This document shows, in pieces, positions 10,021-19,546 of a DNA stretch of 64,000 nucleotides. Under the pieces are notes generated by a model that was not told where the DNA came from, searched no databases, and saw only the letters and a list, made by a program, of their open reading frames with translations. The translations under genes and the position numbers were made by a program. This DNA comes from Kalmanozyma brasiliensis GHG001 (lineage: Eukaryota > Basidiomycota > Ustilaginomycetes > Ustilaginales), in the NCBI RefSeq assembly GCF_000497045.1, contig NW_015961954.1, forward strand, positions 310,001-374,000, in the 5' to 3' direction. Every line of letters starts with the position of its first letter. Position 1 is the stretch's first letter.

Positions 10021-11443
10021 GGCTGACGTATCCGCTCAGCAGCGAGTTGGAGGAAGTGGGAATGACTCAAAGACTCGTGCGAGGGTCAATGTGGAGATGG
10101 ACCGGGGATCGAGATTGTGTCGCTGGGTTTGCAGCATGCGTTCGGAATGGATGAGAGTCCGTTGACGCGCTCAGGCTATTGGGCACGGGGATGCGCGAGG
10201 ACCCTGTGGCCTTGATGAGAGTGCAGTGGTGTCGCGTAGACGTGGGCAGGTCGTGTCGCCGGCGTGTAAGCAGAGGAAGAGACCGAGCAGCAAGACGAGC
10301 TTGGCGAGGAGGAAAGCTGAGTCGCGTGTGTGGGGTTCCGAAGCACTTGATGAAAGAGGCCGATGCAAGGAATGAGCGCGTTGTCGAAGTTGCAGCAGTG
10401 CAGCACGGCAAGGTAGACCGAAGGAGTGAGGAAGGATAGTGATGGAGTCAAAGGGAAGCAGAGGATCACGCCGAGGTGAATGTGGTAAGAGGGAGAGAGC
10501 AACGAGGCCCAGATCGGAGCGCGGGACCCACTGTGAATATCGTCACCGAGGGTGAGGAGGACGCACACACTGACCTTTGCCAGTCGAGGAGGACAGGAGG
10601 AAATTCCAGGGCGAGAGGGTCGCCGCTGCTACTGCATCAGACCGACTCGCCCACAGCTGCAGCTCAGGGACTTTCTTCCTGCTCCTCCTCGTCCTCCTCT
10701 TCGCTCATCGACCCGAAGCCATCATCTCAACTCGCACGCATTGCGGTTCATAGAACTAGAACTACTTGTAAGCGTCTCACATGAACGCTGAGGATGCCAC
10801 CTTTACCTGTCGTCGTCATCAAAGTCCCATAGCTACATCGAGTGGTTGAGGTTGGACGGTGTCCATTAATTGACAAGCTCAAAGCAAAGCGCGTTGGCGT
10901 AGCAGCAGCAGCGCGCTCTCTCAGCGTAAATCTGTTTGTTTCTTTGTCCAAAATTCCCAACCGTCACTTTCAGATCTTTCAGCTCCACTTTGAGAGGTTG
11001 GTCGCGCTCAAAGCGTTGTTGTTGCTGCACAGGGAGGGGCTCATCGTTCGACACCATAGCTTTCTTCCTACCTAGCATGCGGCGAGTATGAGCTGCTGCA
11101 TCGGCCACTGTGCGCATGTCAGGAGGAAAGAAGGTGCAGGTCATGGGTGAAAGCTAACGACTACAGACTCATTTACGCGGTTGATTTGATTCTTCTTGAC
11201 AGCCAAGGCGTGAGCTTCGCGCAGACGCGTTGACCACCCGATTCAAAGATCGGATCGGGCCTTCGCTATACCTGTAGCCTCTGCTCCAAGCACAACGACG
11301 TTCGAACTTCGATCACATAGCCCTCTCAAGCGGCAACTTTGGGGACTTCATGAGAATCACAGCTGCAGTCGACCAGCGATCATGGGATCTCTCGCTGAGC
11401 GGCTCTTCTTCGTGTGTGATGTATAAGATCCATTGCTAGTCGT
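10021..11443. other. Intergenic region upstream of ITC1
   Basis: About 1.4 kb holding the ITC1 promoter and the 3' flank of the DUF2985 gene. It contains a 92-codon minus-strand frame (10866-11144) with some protein-like content and a CAG/GTAAAG donor-like site near 10806 on the same strand. Neither gives a recognisable gene. A 5' UTR intron of ITC1 is possible. Confidence 0.35.
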
Positions 11444-14254
11444 CTAATTTTCCTGAATGCGCTCCAACGCGGGACTCGACCGCTTCACCTCTGTACTCAC
11501 TCTGCCTACGATAAACCTCCCATCCCTGCCCCTACTATTCACCCTCTCCAGCTCATTCATGACCTCTCCCTCCTCCTCGGCTCGCCTCTTCCTGCGCTCC
11601 TTCTTCCGGATCTTGCGCAACGCCTCTTCTTCCAATGCGATCCCCAACAGCCTTTCCACCTCTTCCTTCTTCTTAGTTCTGTTGCCGCCGAGCCAGATGA
11701 GGATGCCGGCGACGGCGTTGCAGCTCAGACTGAAGGTGATGATGGTTGCCGTGACGCTGGTGGGTCGGTTCTTGTAGTAGATGCCCCACGTGGTGCCGCC
11801 GAGCGAGGCTTGGAGGCACGAGTGACCGTCGAGCAGGATGACAATGGCCATCATCAGAGACAGCTCGAATGGGCGGTGGGTGACCGTCTCGCGGTAGCGG
11901 TAGAATGTGTGTGACTCGTGGAACTTGCGCTGTTGGTATTCCAGGTTAGCCTGCTGTTTGGGACTCAGCACTACCTCTTCCTCCGCATCGCGCGGCAGTT
12001 CGGATGCGATCGAGGGGTTGCGTTTGAGCTGACCGAGGGGGATGACGCCATCCTTATTCGCGTACGTCTTGCGCGGCCCTTCGATGGGTCCCGGCTCGGA
12101 CCCACCGCCAGCTGATGAGCTGGTCCCTGCCGAATCCCGCTTCGAAGAGTCGCCGTCCGCCTTTTCTTCGTCGGTGTGCTTCTTGCGGTGCAACCAAGCA
12201 TGCTTCTTGCTGCGCTTCTCCTTCAGCTTTTCCACCTCGTCCGCACTGCGCCTCGATTGTACTGCTTCTAGCAGCTCCGAAGACGAATCGGCACTCGCCG
12301 GTCCAACCTGTCCGGCAGCCCGTGTCTCATCGAGTCCACCCTCCGTAGTGCCTTCGTCCGCCATTTCAGGCCCGGGACTCCTCCTCAACTTGGTCTTGAT
12401 CATCATCGTGTTGGTCATCTGTGCGACGCTCAACCTTGGCGCAGCCCTGGGCAGCTCGTTCTTGTCCTTCAACTCGGGCAGTTGCAGCTGTCTCCTCCGC
12501 TTGTATGTCAAGAAGTGGTAGTGCGCAATCTGCACCATCCTGTACGTGTCCACCGCTCTGAAGGGCGCGAAGCCCAGACCGACGGCGGCGAACAGAGCGC
12601 ACAGGATCTGATCGCAGATCTCGATCCAGTAGCGTTGCCTGTCCGGATTGCCCACATTGATCCACTTGAGAATGAAAAGCATGATGGCGGTACCCCAGAA
12701 CGTGATCAAGAAGGCGTACGTGGTGATGATGAATCCTTGCGGAGTCTTGACGTAGCGCCAAAAGCCGCGAGCACCGCGCTTGAACTTGGCCTTCTTAGTG
12801 AGAAGGAGGCGAACGTGTTCGTCGAGCTCGTTGCGTTCTTCTTCGTCCATCTCGGCCCACTCTTTGATGTGCTTGCGTCGCTCCTCCTCTGTGGTGGGCG
12901 GGACCTGCTTCTTCTTGCGACCAGGTACGAGGGATGCGACGCGACGCACGCTGCTAAACCGCGAGGTGTCCCCGTCGCCGGACTCGGTGTCTCCGGGCCT
13001 CAAGCCCATTTCAATGTCGTCCAGCCTTCGCTCGTCACGTGGGGTGTTGCGTGCTGATGGCGACCTCTGTCGAGTAACAGCTGCCGGTAGACTGATGGTG
13101 GGCCGTCGGTTGTAAAGCATGGGGATCGGTGGGAAGAAGATCGAGTTGCCCACGTTCTGTAGAGCGGTGACGGTGGCCACCTCGGGATCCACGACGTCGA
13201 GGTAATCGACCACTTCATCCTCGTGCATCCCGCTGGCTTCAGAGGAGGGGGTGGAATGGTAGTCGTCGCGGTCGTCGTCGTCTGCTCGTCGCGCTCGTCT
13301 TTGCGATTCTTGTCCTTGGTTGTTGTTGTCGGCCAGGCCGCTGTCTGATTTGCGTCGGAGCAATTGATCGTAAAGACGACGAGACGCGGCCATCAGGCCG
13401 TCATCTGTGGTCGCATTGCCACGGGTCCTGGACGTTGCTTCCGTCTCTTGGTCTTCTGGCAGGATTTGGGTCTGAGGTATGGCCAATTGACTCGAGCGTT
13501 CTTCCTGCACATCGGACAGATTGCGAGGATGCGACAGCGGATACATCGACGTGCCGTCGTTGCCTCTTGCTGCAGGACGGTGGTCGTCGGCAGCACTGTC
13601 CCCTCGAGAAGCTGTGGAAGAGGATCGCGACGAGGACGTGGACACCGAGCCGCGGCGATCCTGTCGAGCTCTTCGGCGATCTTCCCTGCGTTGACGATGG
13701 TGTCGCATGGCAAGTCCCTCGACAGCCCCTGGTCTGCGGCTGGTGGAGCGTGGTGGGACCGATGGCTGTAACGCTTCATCGTTCAAACGAATGGGTGGAT
13801 AGTCACCAGGGGGAACACGGACTGATCTGCGGTCGCGGTGGCCTTGACGCTGCTCCCGGCGTTCTTGATCATATATGGCTCGTCTGGCTGCTTCCATCTC
13901 AAGGCGAAGTGTCTCGTCATCGTCTTCTTCCTTATCTAGACGGCCAGCGGGAGTATGCCAATGCCCCTCGCTGCTGGGTGTGACGCCTTCTCCCCCTGGC
14001 GTACCGAGCCTATCACCGGGAGACAACCCTGGGCCTCTGCGTGGTTCTCGAAGCGTGAAGTAGTCGTTAGCTGAGGACTGTCCGGTACGTGACGGCGCTG
14101 GGAGATTCGTAGTGGTTGACTGTGCGTCGGCGTTGGTTTCGTCTGTACGTCTGGCATAGGTATCGGCGGAGGAGTAGTAGCTATTGCGCGAAGGGTCCGT
14201 GTCGGAGCGTCGAACACGGATCGACGACGGGATCCGGCGCTGAGGAGGCCTCAT
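11444..14254 (-). CDS. DUF2985 multi-pass membrane protein of unknown function
   Basis: The open frame extends to 14431, but the first well-placed ATG is at 14252-14254 (MRPPQRRIPSS), giving 936 residues. The N-terminal half is long, polar and rich in Ser, Arg and Asp and looks disordered. A membrane core starts with GFWRYVKTPQGFIITTYAF and includes WGTAIMLFILKWINVGN, YWIEICDQILCALFAAVGLG and FAPFRAVDTYRM; this is the pattern of the fungal DUF2985 family. A second pair of hydrophobic segments follows near the C-terminus (LSLMMAIVILLDGHSC, TATIITFSLSCNAVAGILIW), before a charged KKKEEVERLL tail. The family has no established function. Cytosolic termini are inferred. Confidence 0.8.
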   Translation of the reverse strand: MRPPQRRIPSSIRVRRSDTDPSRNSYYSSADTYARRTDETNADAQSTTTNLPAPSRTGQSSANDYFTLREPRRGPGLSPGDRLGTPGGEGVTPSSEGHWHTPAGRLDKEEDDDETLRLEMEAARRAIYDQERREQRQGHRDRRSVRVPPGDYPPIRLNDEALQPSVPPRSTSRRPGAVEGLAMRHHRQRREDRRRARQDRRGSVSTSSSRSSSTASRGDSAADDHRPAARGNDGTSMYPLSHPRNLSDVQEERSSQLAIPQTQILPEDQETEATSRTRGNATTDDGLMAASRRLYDQLLRRKSDSGLADNNNQGQESQRRARRADDDDRDDYHSTPSSEASGMHEDEVVDYLDVVDPEVATVTALQNVGNSIFFPPIPMLYNRRPTISLPAAVTRQRSPSARNTPRDERRLDDIEMGLRPGDTESGDGDTSRFSSVRRVASLVPGRKKKQVPPTTEEERRKHIKEWAEMDEEERNELDEHVRLLLTKKAKFKRGARGFWRYVKTPQGFIITTYAFLITFWGTAIMLFILKWINVGNPDRQRYWIEICDQILCALFAAVGLGFAPFRAVDTYRMVQIAHYHFLTYKRRRQLQLPELKDKNELPRAAPRLSVAQMTNTMMIKTKLRRSPGPEMADEGTTEGGLDETRAAGQVGPASADSSSELLEAVQSRRSADEVEKLKEKRSKKHAWLHRKKHTDEEKADGDSSKRDSAGTSSSAGGGSEPGPIEGPRKTYANKDGVIPLGQLKRNPSIASELPRDAEEEVVLSPKQQANLEYQQRKFHESHTFYRYRETVTHRPFELSLMMAIVILLDGHSCLQASLGGTTWGIYYKNRPTSVTATIITFSLSCNAVAGILIWLGGNRTKKKEEVERLLGIALEEEALRKIRKKERRKRRAEEEGEVMNELERVNSRGRDGRFIVGRVSTEVKRSSPALERIQEN

Positions 14255-15545
14255 TTCGGAGTGCCCAACGGCCAGCTGGATCCTCTGATTGTGCTGGGAC
14301 AGCGACTGTGACGCCGGAGTTGAAAGGCACTCGGCAACGTTGCTCTGGCCTGACGGCGGCGACTTGATGGAAGCGCAATAAATCGAGACTGACGAGCAAT
14401 GGGCGACAAGTGTGGTCGTTGCGACGATCAAGTGATGATCATCGAATGAAGCATGGGCGCAAGGTGGTGAACAGTGAGTCTTATCTCTGCCAGGATTTGA
14501 CGGTTGCGCGGTTTGCTCGGCGAGATGCTTGCTTCAATCGGGTTTGGCGTGTTGACTGGCGGGAGGAAGCGTGGTATAGGAGCAAACTGATGTCGTGGCA
14601 AGTGTAGTAGGAGTGAGGAGTAGCGGCAAAGACTTTTCGCAGGAGCAGGAAAGGGACCCTCCAGGGCGAAGCGTTTAGACTCGCAGGAAGTCTTCCCCCG
14701 CGAATGTTGGGCAGCGCCTTGAGCACACAGGACCAAGTTAGCCGAGGCGGTGTGCTAGTAGCAAAAGGTGATGTGAAAGAAAGGAAAAGTGACTCTCTCG
14801 ATACAGAACCCTGAAGCTAGGACCTCTGGATATAGATCACATCGGCCAAAGTTAGTTTGTCTGAGTCCAGACTCGAGCCTCTCCTCTTCTTGGCTGCTTG
14901 GTGAGACTGAGCTGCAGTGCCTTTTCTATCAAAGACTAGGCCCGGAATTGAGGCTCCGGCCATCCCATGACATGGCGTTCTTATGACAATCGACCGACCT
15001 TGTCCCTCGGCGCGGCCTTCATTTTGCTTTGCCCTTGCCGACTTGGCCTACCCTGTGGCTGTTCTAGTGTGATGCTGAGTTTGCTCTTATCGCGACCGAA
15101 CAAAGGACTCGATGATGCATCCTCTTGATCGTCACGCCCAGCTCGGCTGCCAGTCTTGTCGATGATGCTTCACCTCGCCAGTGTTCCGGACACTCGGATT
15201 TTAACGTGTGTTTTTCGAGGAAAAGTGGGAAAAATTGGCAGGCAGCTGCTTCTCCGCTCGCCTGCAACACAATTCGGTCATCGGGCATACAACGACGCAC
15301 AAAACAATCACGAATCACCTTCGGCAAGCCAAACAATGTCCTCAGTGCAAGACTCTCATACGTCCCGTCACTCCTGTTGCCCCTGATGATCGCAACGTGG
15401 GCAGCACGCGATGGCTACACATCAGCAATGAGCACCGACGCAAAGCAAGATGGTCAATGCTGGAACTGAAGTAAGAACTAGGTCTTGATTACTCGACAAG
15501 GTTGCGTGTGTCTAGAACAAGGACGAGTCATGCGCTGATGACAAC
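14255..15545. other. Intergenic region upstream of the DUF2985 gene
   Basis: About 1.3 kb between two minus-strand genes, containing the DUF2985 promoter and leader and the 3' flank of the complex I gene. Open frames of 90-114 codons occur on both strands near 15064-15474 but overlap each other and show no domain or codon pattern that I trust. No RNA gene was seen. Confidence 0.35.
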
Positions 15546-17801
15546 TCAGTTGAAGGCAGCCAATGTCGCCTTGCCGTCCACCTTGTCCATGGGCTGACCC
15601 TCGACGAACGCAGCTGTGCACTTGGCCATCGTTGGTGATGCGCGCGAGATCGGATCCGTCTGGTAGAAGTTCTCAATCGGTCTCAACAGAGGCGTACCCG
15701 AGATGGACGACTTGGCCAGCTTGGCAAGTTCCTCGACTGCCAACGGCGCCGACGTTGTCGATGGCTCGGCCACCTCGTGTCGTACCAATGTAGGCGAGAT
15801 CTCGAACATGCGGTCGCGCACATCCAGGATATCGTTGTATGGCACCGTCGCTCCCATCACCTCGGACAGCGCACGAACAATCTTCCAGTCCTCGCGCGCT
15901 GCTCCCGGTGGTGGCACCGCCGCTCGCGTCACTTGTGTTCGGCCCTCGGTGTTAACGTATGTGGTCGCCTTCTCGGTGTATGCAGATCCGGGCAAGCAGA
16001 CGTCGGCGAACTGCGCACCAACATCACCGTGGTGACCCTGGTACACCACGAATGCGTCGCGCGGGATGGTCTCGGGCGTGATGTCGTCAGCGTTGAGCAA
16101 GTAGATGAACTTGGGCGTCGTCTTGGCAGCAGCAGGCGAAGGAGTGAAGCCAATGTCGAGCGCACCCGTGCGCGATGCCTGTCGCTGCAGAACATTGTAC
16201 CCGTTCCAGTCGCCGTTGAGCAGCTTGCCCTTGTTGGCCTTGACCAGCTCAGCCAGGTTGCCCAGAATGGCCTTGCCGTCGGGGTGCTCGGCAACAGCGC
16301 TTCCCACCACAATCATAGGCTTCTTGGCCTCCTTGAACTTCTTGGCGAATGCGCCCTTGCCCGAGAGAAGGTCCTTGACAGCCTGGCCATCGGTGCCGAC
16401 GTGGTCATATTCGTAGGTGAGGTCCACCTTCTCGCCGATCAGACCCACATCGAGCTCACGGTGCAGGTACGCCTTGCGAATGCGCGTGTTGACAATGGCG
16501 GCCTCGTGACGAGGGTTGGTGCCAACAAGCAGGAGAACATCCGCCTCCTCAATGCCGGGAATGGTGGTGTTAAAGGTGTAGTTGGATCGGAAGTCGGAGC
16601 CGTAGATGGGAGGCTGGTCACCGTTGACCTGGTCGGTGGCGAGGTTGTCCGAGCCGAGCTTGTTCACGAGATCCTTGAGCACGACCATCGACTCGACATC
16701 GGCGAGCGAGCCGGCCACAGCCTTGATCTCGTCACCCTTGGCACCAGACGAGGAGAGACCCTCGGCAATGGTGGCAAGGGCCTCGGGCCACGAGGCGGGC
16801 ACGAAGCGGTCACCCTGCTTGATCAGAGGCGTGGTGAGACGCTGGTACTTGAGGCCATCGTTGGCGAATCGAGTCTTGTCGTTGATCCACTCCTCGTTGA
16901 CGTCGTCATTGGTGCGGGGCAGGATGCGCATCACCTGGACACCGCGCGAGTCGACACGGATGTTCGATCCAACAGCGTCAAGAACATCGACGGACTCGGT
17001 CTTCTTGAGCTCCCAAGGACGGGCGTGGAAGGCGTACGGCTTCGAAGTGAGGGCACCGACGGGGCACAGGTCGATGATGTTGCCAGACATTTCCGAGTTC
17101 ATGGTCTTCTCGATGTAGGTGCCGATCTGGAGGTCATTGCCACGGCCGGTGGTTCCCATGTCCTGGACACCGGCGACGTCGTTGGCGTATCGGACGCAAC
17201 GGGTGCACTGAATGCAACGGGTCATGACGGTCTTGACGAGGGGTCCCATGTTCTTGTCCTCGACAGCTCGCTTGCCCGTGATCTCGTGGAAACGCGATCT
17301 GTCCGAACCGTATCGCATCGACTGGTCCTGAAGATCACACTCTCCACCCCAATCGCAAATGGGGCAATCCAAGGGGTGGTTGGCGAGGAGGAACTCCATG
17401 ACACCCTCACGAGCCTTGGCGACGAGGGGAGTGTCGGTGAAGATCTGCTGTCCGGGCATGGCAGGGAAGGCGCACGAAGCGAGTGGCTTGGGCGCACCCT
17501 TGGACTCGACGAGGCACATTCGGCAGTTACCGGCCACCATGAGACGCTCGTGGTAGCAGAATCGGGGGATCTGAGCACCCGCTTTCTCGCAAGCCTGAAT
17601 CAGGGCGGTACCCTGCTCGACCTCGATCTCTTTGCCGTTGATGGTGAGCTTGACCATCTTGGGAGGAGCGGGGGCAGGAGTAGCCTGACGACGCGAAGCC
17701 GAGGTAGCGAACGAGGCAGACGTGGCTGGAAGTCGAGCAGCAACGCCGCCGCGAGGAGCGAGACGCACCGCGGAGGTAGAAGCAGCGAGAGAGCGCAGCA
17801 T
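15546..17801 (-). CDS. NDUFS1: NADH:ubiquinone oxidoreductase 75-kDa subunit (complex I)
   Basis: This 751-residue protein is the largest iron-sulfur subunit of mitochondrial complex I (NDUFS1, fungal nuo-78, bacterial NuoG). It carries electrons from the flavin to the quinone arm. Seen: an Arg/Ala/Ser-rich mitochondrial presequence of about 40 residues; a 2Fe-2S ferredoxin domain with C82, C93, C96 and C110; the N5 4Fe-4S site with H142, C146, C149 and C155; the N4 4Fe-4S site with C196, C199, C202 and C246; and a molybdopterin-oxidoreductase-like C-terminal domain (about 260-700). All cluster ligands are present, so the protein should be functional. The length matches fungal homologues. The start is the ATG at 17799-17801. 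Confidence 0.97.
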   Translation of the reverse strand: MLRSLAASTSAVRLAPRGGVAARLPATSASFATSASRRQATPAPAPPKMVKLTINGKEIEVEQGTALIQACEKAGAQIPRFCYHERLMVAGNCRMCLVESKGAPKPLASCAFPAMPGQQIFTDTPLVAKAREGVMEFLLANHPLDCPICDWGGECDLQDQSMRYGSDRSRFHEITGKRAVEDKNMGPLVKTVMTRCIQCTRCVRYANDVAGVQDMGTTGRGNDLQIGTYIEKTMNSEMSGNIIDLCPVGALTSKPYAFHARPWELKKTESVDVLDAVGSNIRVDSRGVQVMRILPRTNDDVNEEWINDKTRFANDGLKYQRLTTPLIKQGDRFVPASWPEALATIAEGLSSSGAKGDEIKAVAGSLADVESMVVLKDLVNKLGSDNLATDQVNGDQPPIYGSDFRSNYTFNTTIPGIEEADVLLLVGTNPRHEAAIVNTRIRKAYLHRELDVGLIGEKVDLTYEYDHVGTDGQAVKDLLSGKGAFAKKFKEAKKPMIVVGSAVAEHPDGKAILGNLAELVKANKGKLLNGDWNGYNVLQRQASRTGALDIGFTPSPAAAKTTPKFIYLLNADDITPETIPRDAFVVYQGHHGDVGAQFADVCLPGSAYTEKATTYVNTEGRTQVTRAAVPPPGAAREDWKIVRALSEVMGATVPYNDILDVRDRMFEISPTLVRHEVAEPSTTSAPLAVEELAKLAKSSISGTPLLRPIENFYQTDPISRASPTMAKCTAAFVEGQPMDKVDGKATLAAFN

Positions 17802-18553
17802 TGTGAGGTCGATGTGTGTGTGGGTAAAAGAGTTGCTGATCGGAAGGATCGAAGTTGATATGCCAGTGTGAGTCGGTGCGGGTGGGAGCTGGCTCGGCAG
17901 TCGCGAGGTGCGGTCGGCGGTGAAGAAAGAGAGAGGGCCACAGGTGAGGGAGCGACTCGCCTGATGTGGCTGTCAGGCGTGTTTAAGTGACGGAGGGAGT
18001 GGCGAAGAGGGAAGGAAGAGTTGGCGACGATGATGGCGATGAAGGAAAGTGAAGCGCGCCAAACCCGATTTTGGCGATGGTCCGCGAGCTCCAAGTTGGC
18101 TAATCGCAGAGAGAGTGAGGCAGACAGGTCTTCCAGCTCAGTCGGAAGGTGAGAATTCGAGGCAGCTCAGCCAGTCTTTCTGACTCTCAGCGCGCGAGAC
18201 GACCATCTTTGGTTTGAAATCAGTTGGCAGCAGAAAGATACACGCTGCGCACCTGCCAATTTTCCAGTCGAATTTCGCTTGCCTGGCCTGCTGCCCAATC
18301 AGGAAGCTGCCGTTTGGTAGGCGACCTCGGATCCGCTCGAATTTTCTCGACTCATGTTCAGGATTTCGGGCGTAACATTTTAACAATTTGATTGACATAG
18401 TGGGACCTTCTTGGCGAAGTGTGGGGCCGTGGTCGCTCTGTGACACATGCAAGGACCATGCAGCATCGATGTTGTTGAAGGTTAGAATGTACGTATTGTT
18501 GCTACCTGCCTGATGAACATGTATGATCTCGATGTATGAGCTACATCACGAGC
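17802..18553. promoter_or_regulatory. Promoter region of NDUFS1 and 3' flank of AHA1
   Basis: A 752-bp spacer between two minus-strand genes. The part next to NDUFS1 is its promoter and leader. No conserved gene or clear motif is visible. Confidence 0.4.
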
Positions 18554-19546
18554 TCACAGGATAGTGCCAAGACCCATCGACTTGAGACCGCGAATGTAGT
18601 ACGTCTCCAGGTTCTTCTCGACGACCTCCTCGTCACCAGAGGGAGCACCGCTGAGCACCAGCTCCAGCTTGGTCGAGTCGCCGCCTTCCGTCAGATTGAC
18701 AGCGAGCGTGCCGTAGTGTCCTTGGGGAAACTGCGGTGTGCGCCACTTCTGGATGAGCTGCTTTGGCGCATCGACGCTGATCACCTTTCCAGTCACGTTG
18801 CCGCCGAAGAGAGCGAAGTCAGCATCCGCTTTCGCTTCAAATTGCGCTGGTGCTCGCGTCCACATCGGGATGCGTGATGGGTTGGTGAGGAGGTCCCACA
18901 GATCCGAGATGCTGATGGCGAGTTCGCTGGATACGCGCACGTCGCTCGAGCTCGTCGACACGCTGCCTTTCGATGGCTTTGGTGCAGCGCCAGTTGCAGA
19001 TGCAGGCGCAGCAGCAGCCGGAGTCGTAGATGTCGAAGTCGAGGTGGTGGTGGGAGTCGCGGCGCCGGGAGTGGAAGCGGGGCTATCGTGGCCCAGGTCT
19101 TTGGCGTGGGCGTCGATGAGGGTCTGGCGGAAAGCGTGGAAGACGGGACGAAGTGAAGGTGCCAGCTCCTTGCGCACGGCATCGTAGAGCTGGTTGGTCT
19201 CTGCTGACGACTTGGTCGACATTTCCGTCTCGAATCGGTACTCGTCGCCTTCGTCTTCGATCTCGTGGCTCACTTCTGGGAAAGTGATGGTGCCGCTCGC
19301 CTCGGTGCCATCATCCGACGATCCAGACCAGGCGTATGCGATGGCGCAGTCGTAGATGGTGATGAGCTTGCCCTTTCGGTTGCCGAGCTCGACGTCGCCC
19401 TCGAAGGACGAAAGACGGTCCACCTTGACATGACCGCTCTTGCCCACCGTAACCTGTTTGCCGACGGTGGCCTCGGTGATGTGGTTCTTGGCCCAGGGCG
19501 TGCAGCCCTTGGTCTTCCAGTGGTAGTGCTTGTTCCAGGTCGACAT
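18554..19546 (-). CDS. AHA1: Hsp90 ATPase activator AHA1
   Basis: This 330-residue protein is the Hsp90 co-chaperone Aha1, which binds the middle domain of Hsp90 and stimulates its ATPase. Seen: an N-terminal Aha1 domain (about residues 12-140) with the conserved W-x(4)-HWKTK start region and FPEVSHEIEDEGDEYRFE; a Thr/Ser/Ala-rich linker (about 160-200); and a C-terminal AHSA1/START-like domain (about 210-325) with ISDLWDLLTNPSRIPMWTRA and LIQKWRTPQFPQGHYGTL. The two-domain layout and length match yeast and human Aha1. The linker is longer and simpler in composition than in yeast. The start is the ATG at 19544-19546. Confidence 0.95.
   Translation of the reverse strand: MSTWNKHYHWKTKGCTPWAKNHITEATVGKQVTVGKSGHVKVDRLSSFEGDVELGNRKGKLITIYDCAIAYAWSGSSDDGTEASGTITFPEVSHEIEDEGDEYRFETEMSTKSSAETNQLYDAVRKELAPSLRPVFHAFRQTLIDAHAKDLGHDSPASTPGAATPTTTSTSTSTTPAAAAPASATGAAPKPSKGSVSTSSSDVRVSSELAISISDLWDLLTNPSRIPMWTRAPAQFEAKADADFALFGGNVTGKVISVDAPKQLIQKWRTPQFPQGHYGTLAVNLTEGGDSTKLELVLSGAPSGDEEVVEKNLETYYIRGLKSMGLGTIL

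Noticed and set aside
10866..11144. Minus-strand 92-codon frame with protein-like content (LKVELKDLKVTVGNFGQ)
   Set aside because: No plausible exon structure or family; it lies in the ITC1 upstream region.
15777..17858. Plus-strand open frame of about 690 codons opposite the complex I gene
   Set aside because: It is the antisense shadow of NDUFS1, whose cluster-binding cysteines prove the minus frame; GC-rich codon bias creates long antisense frames.
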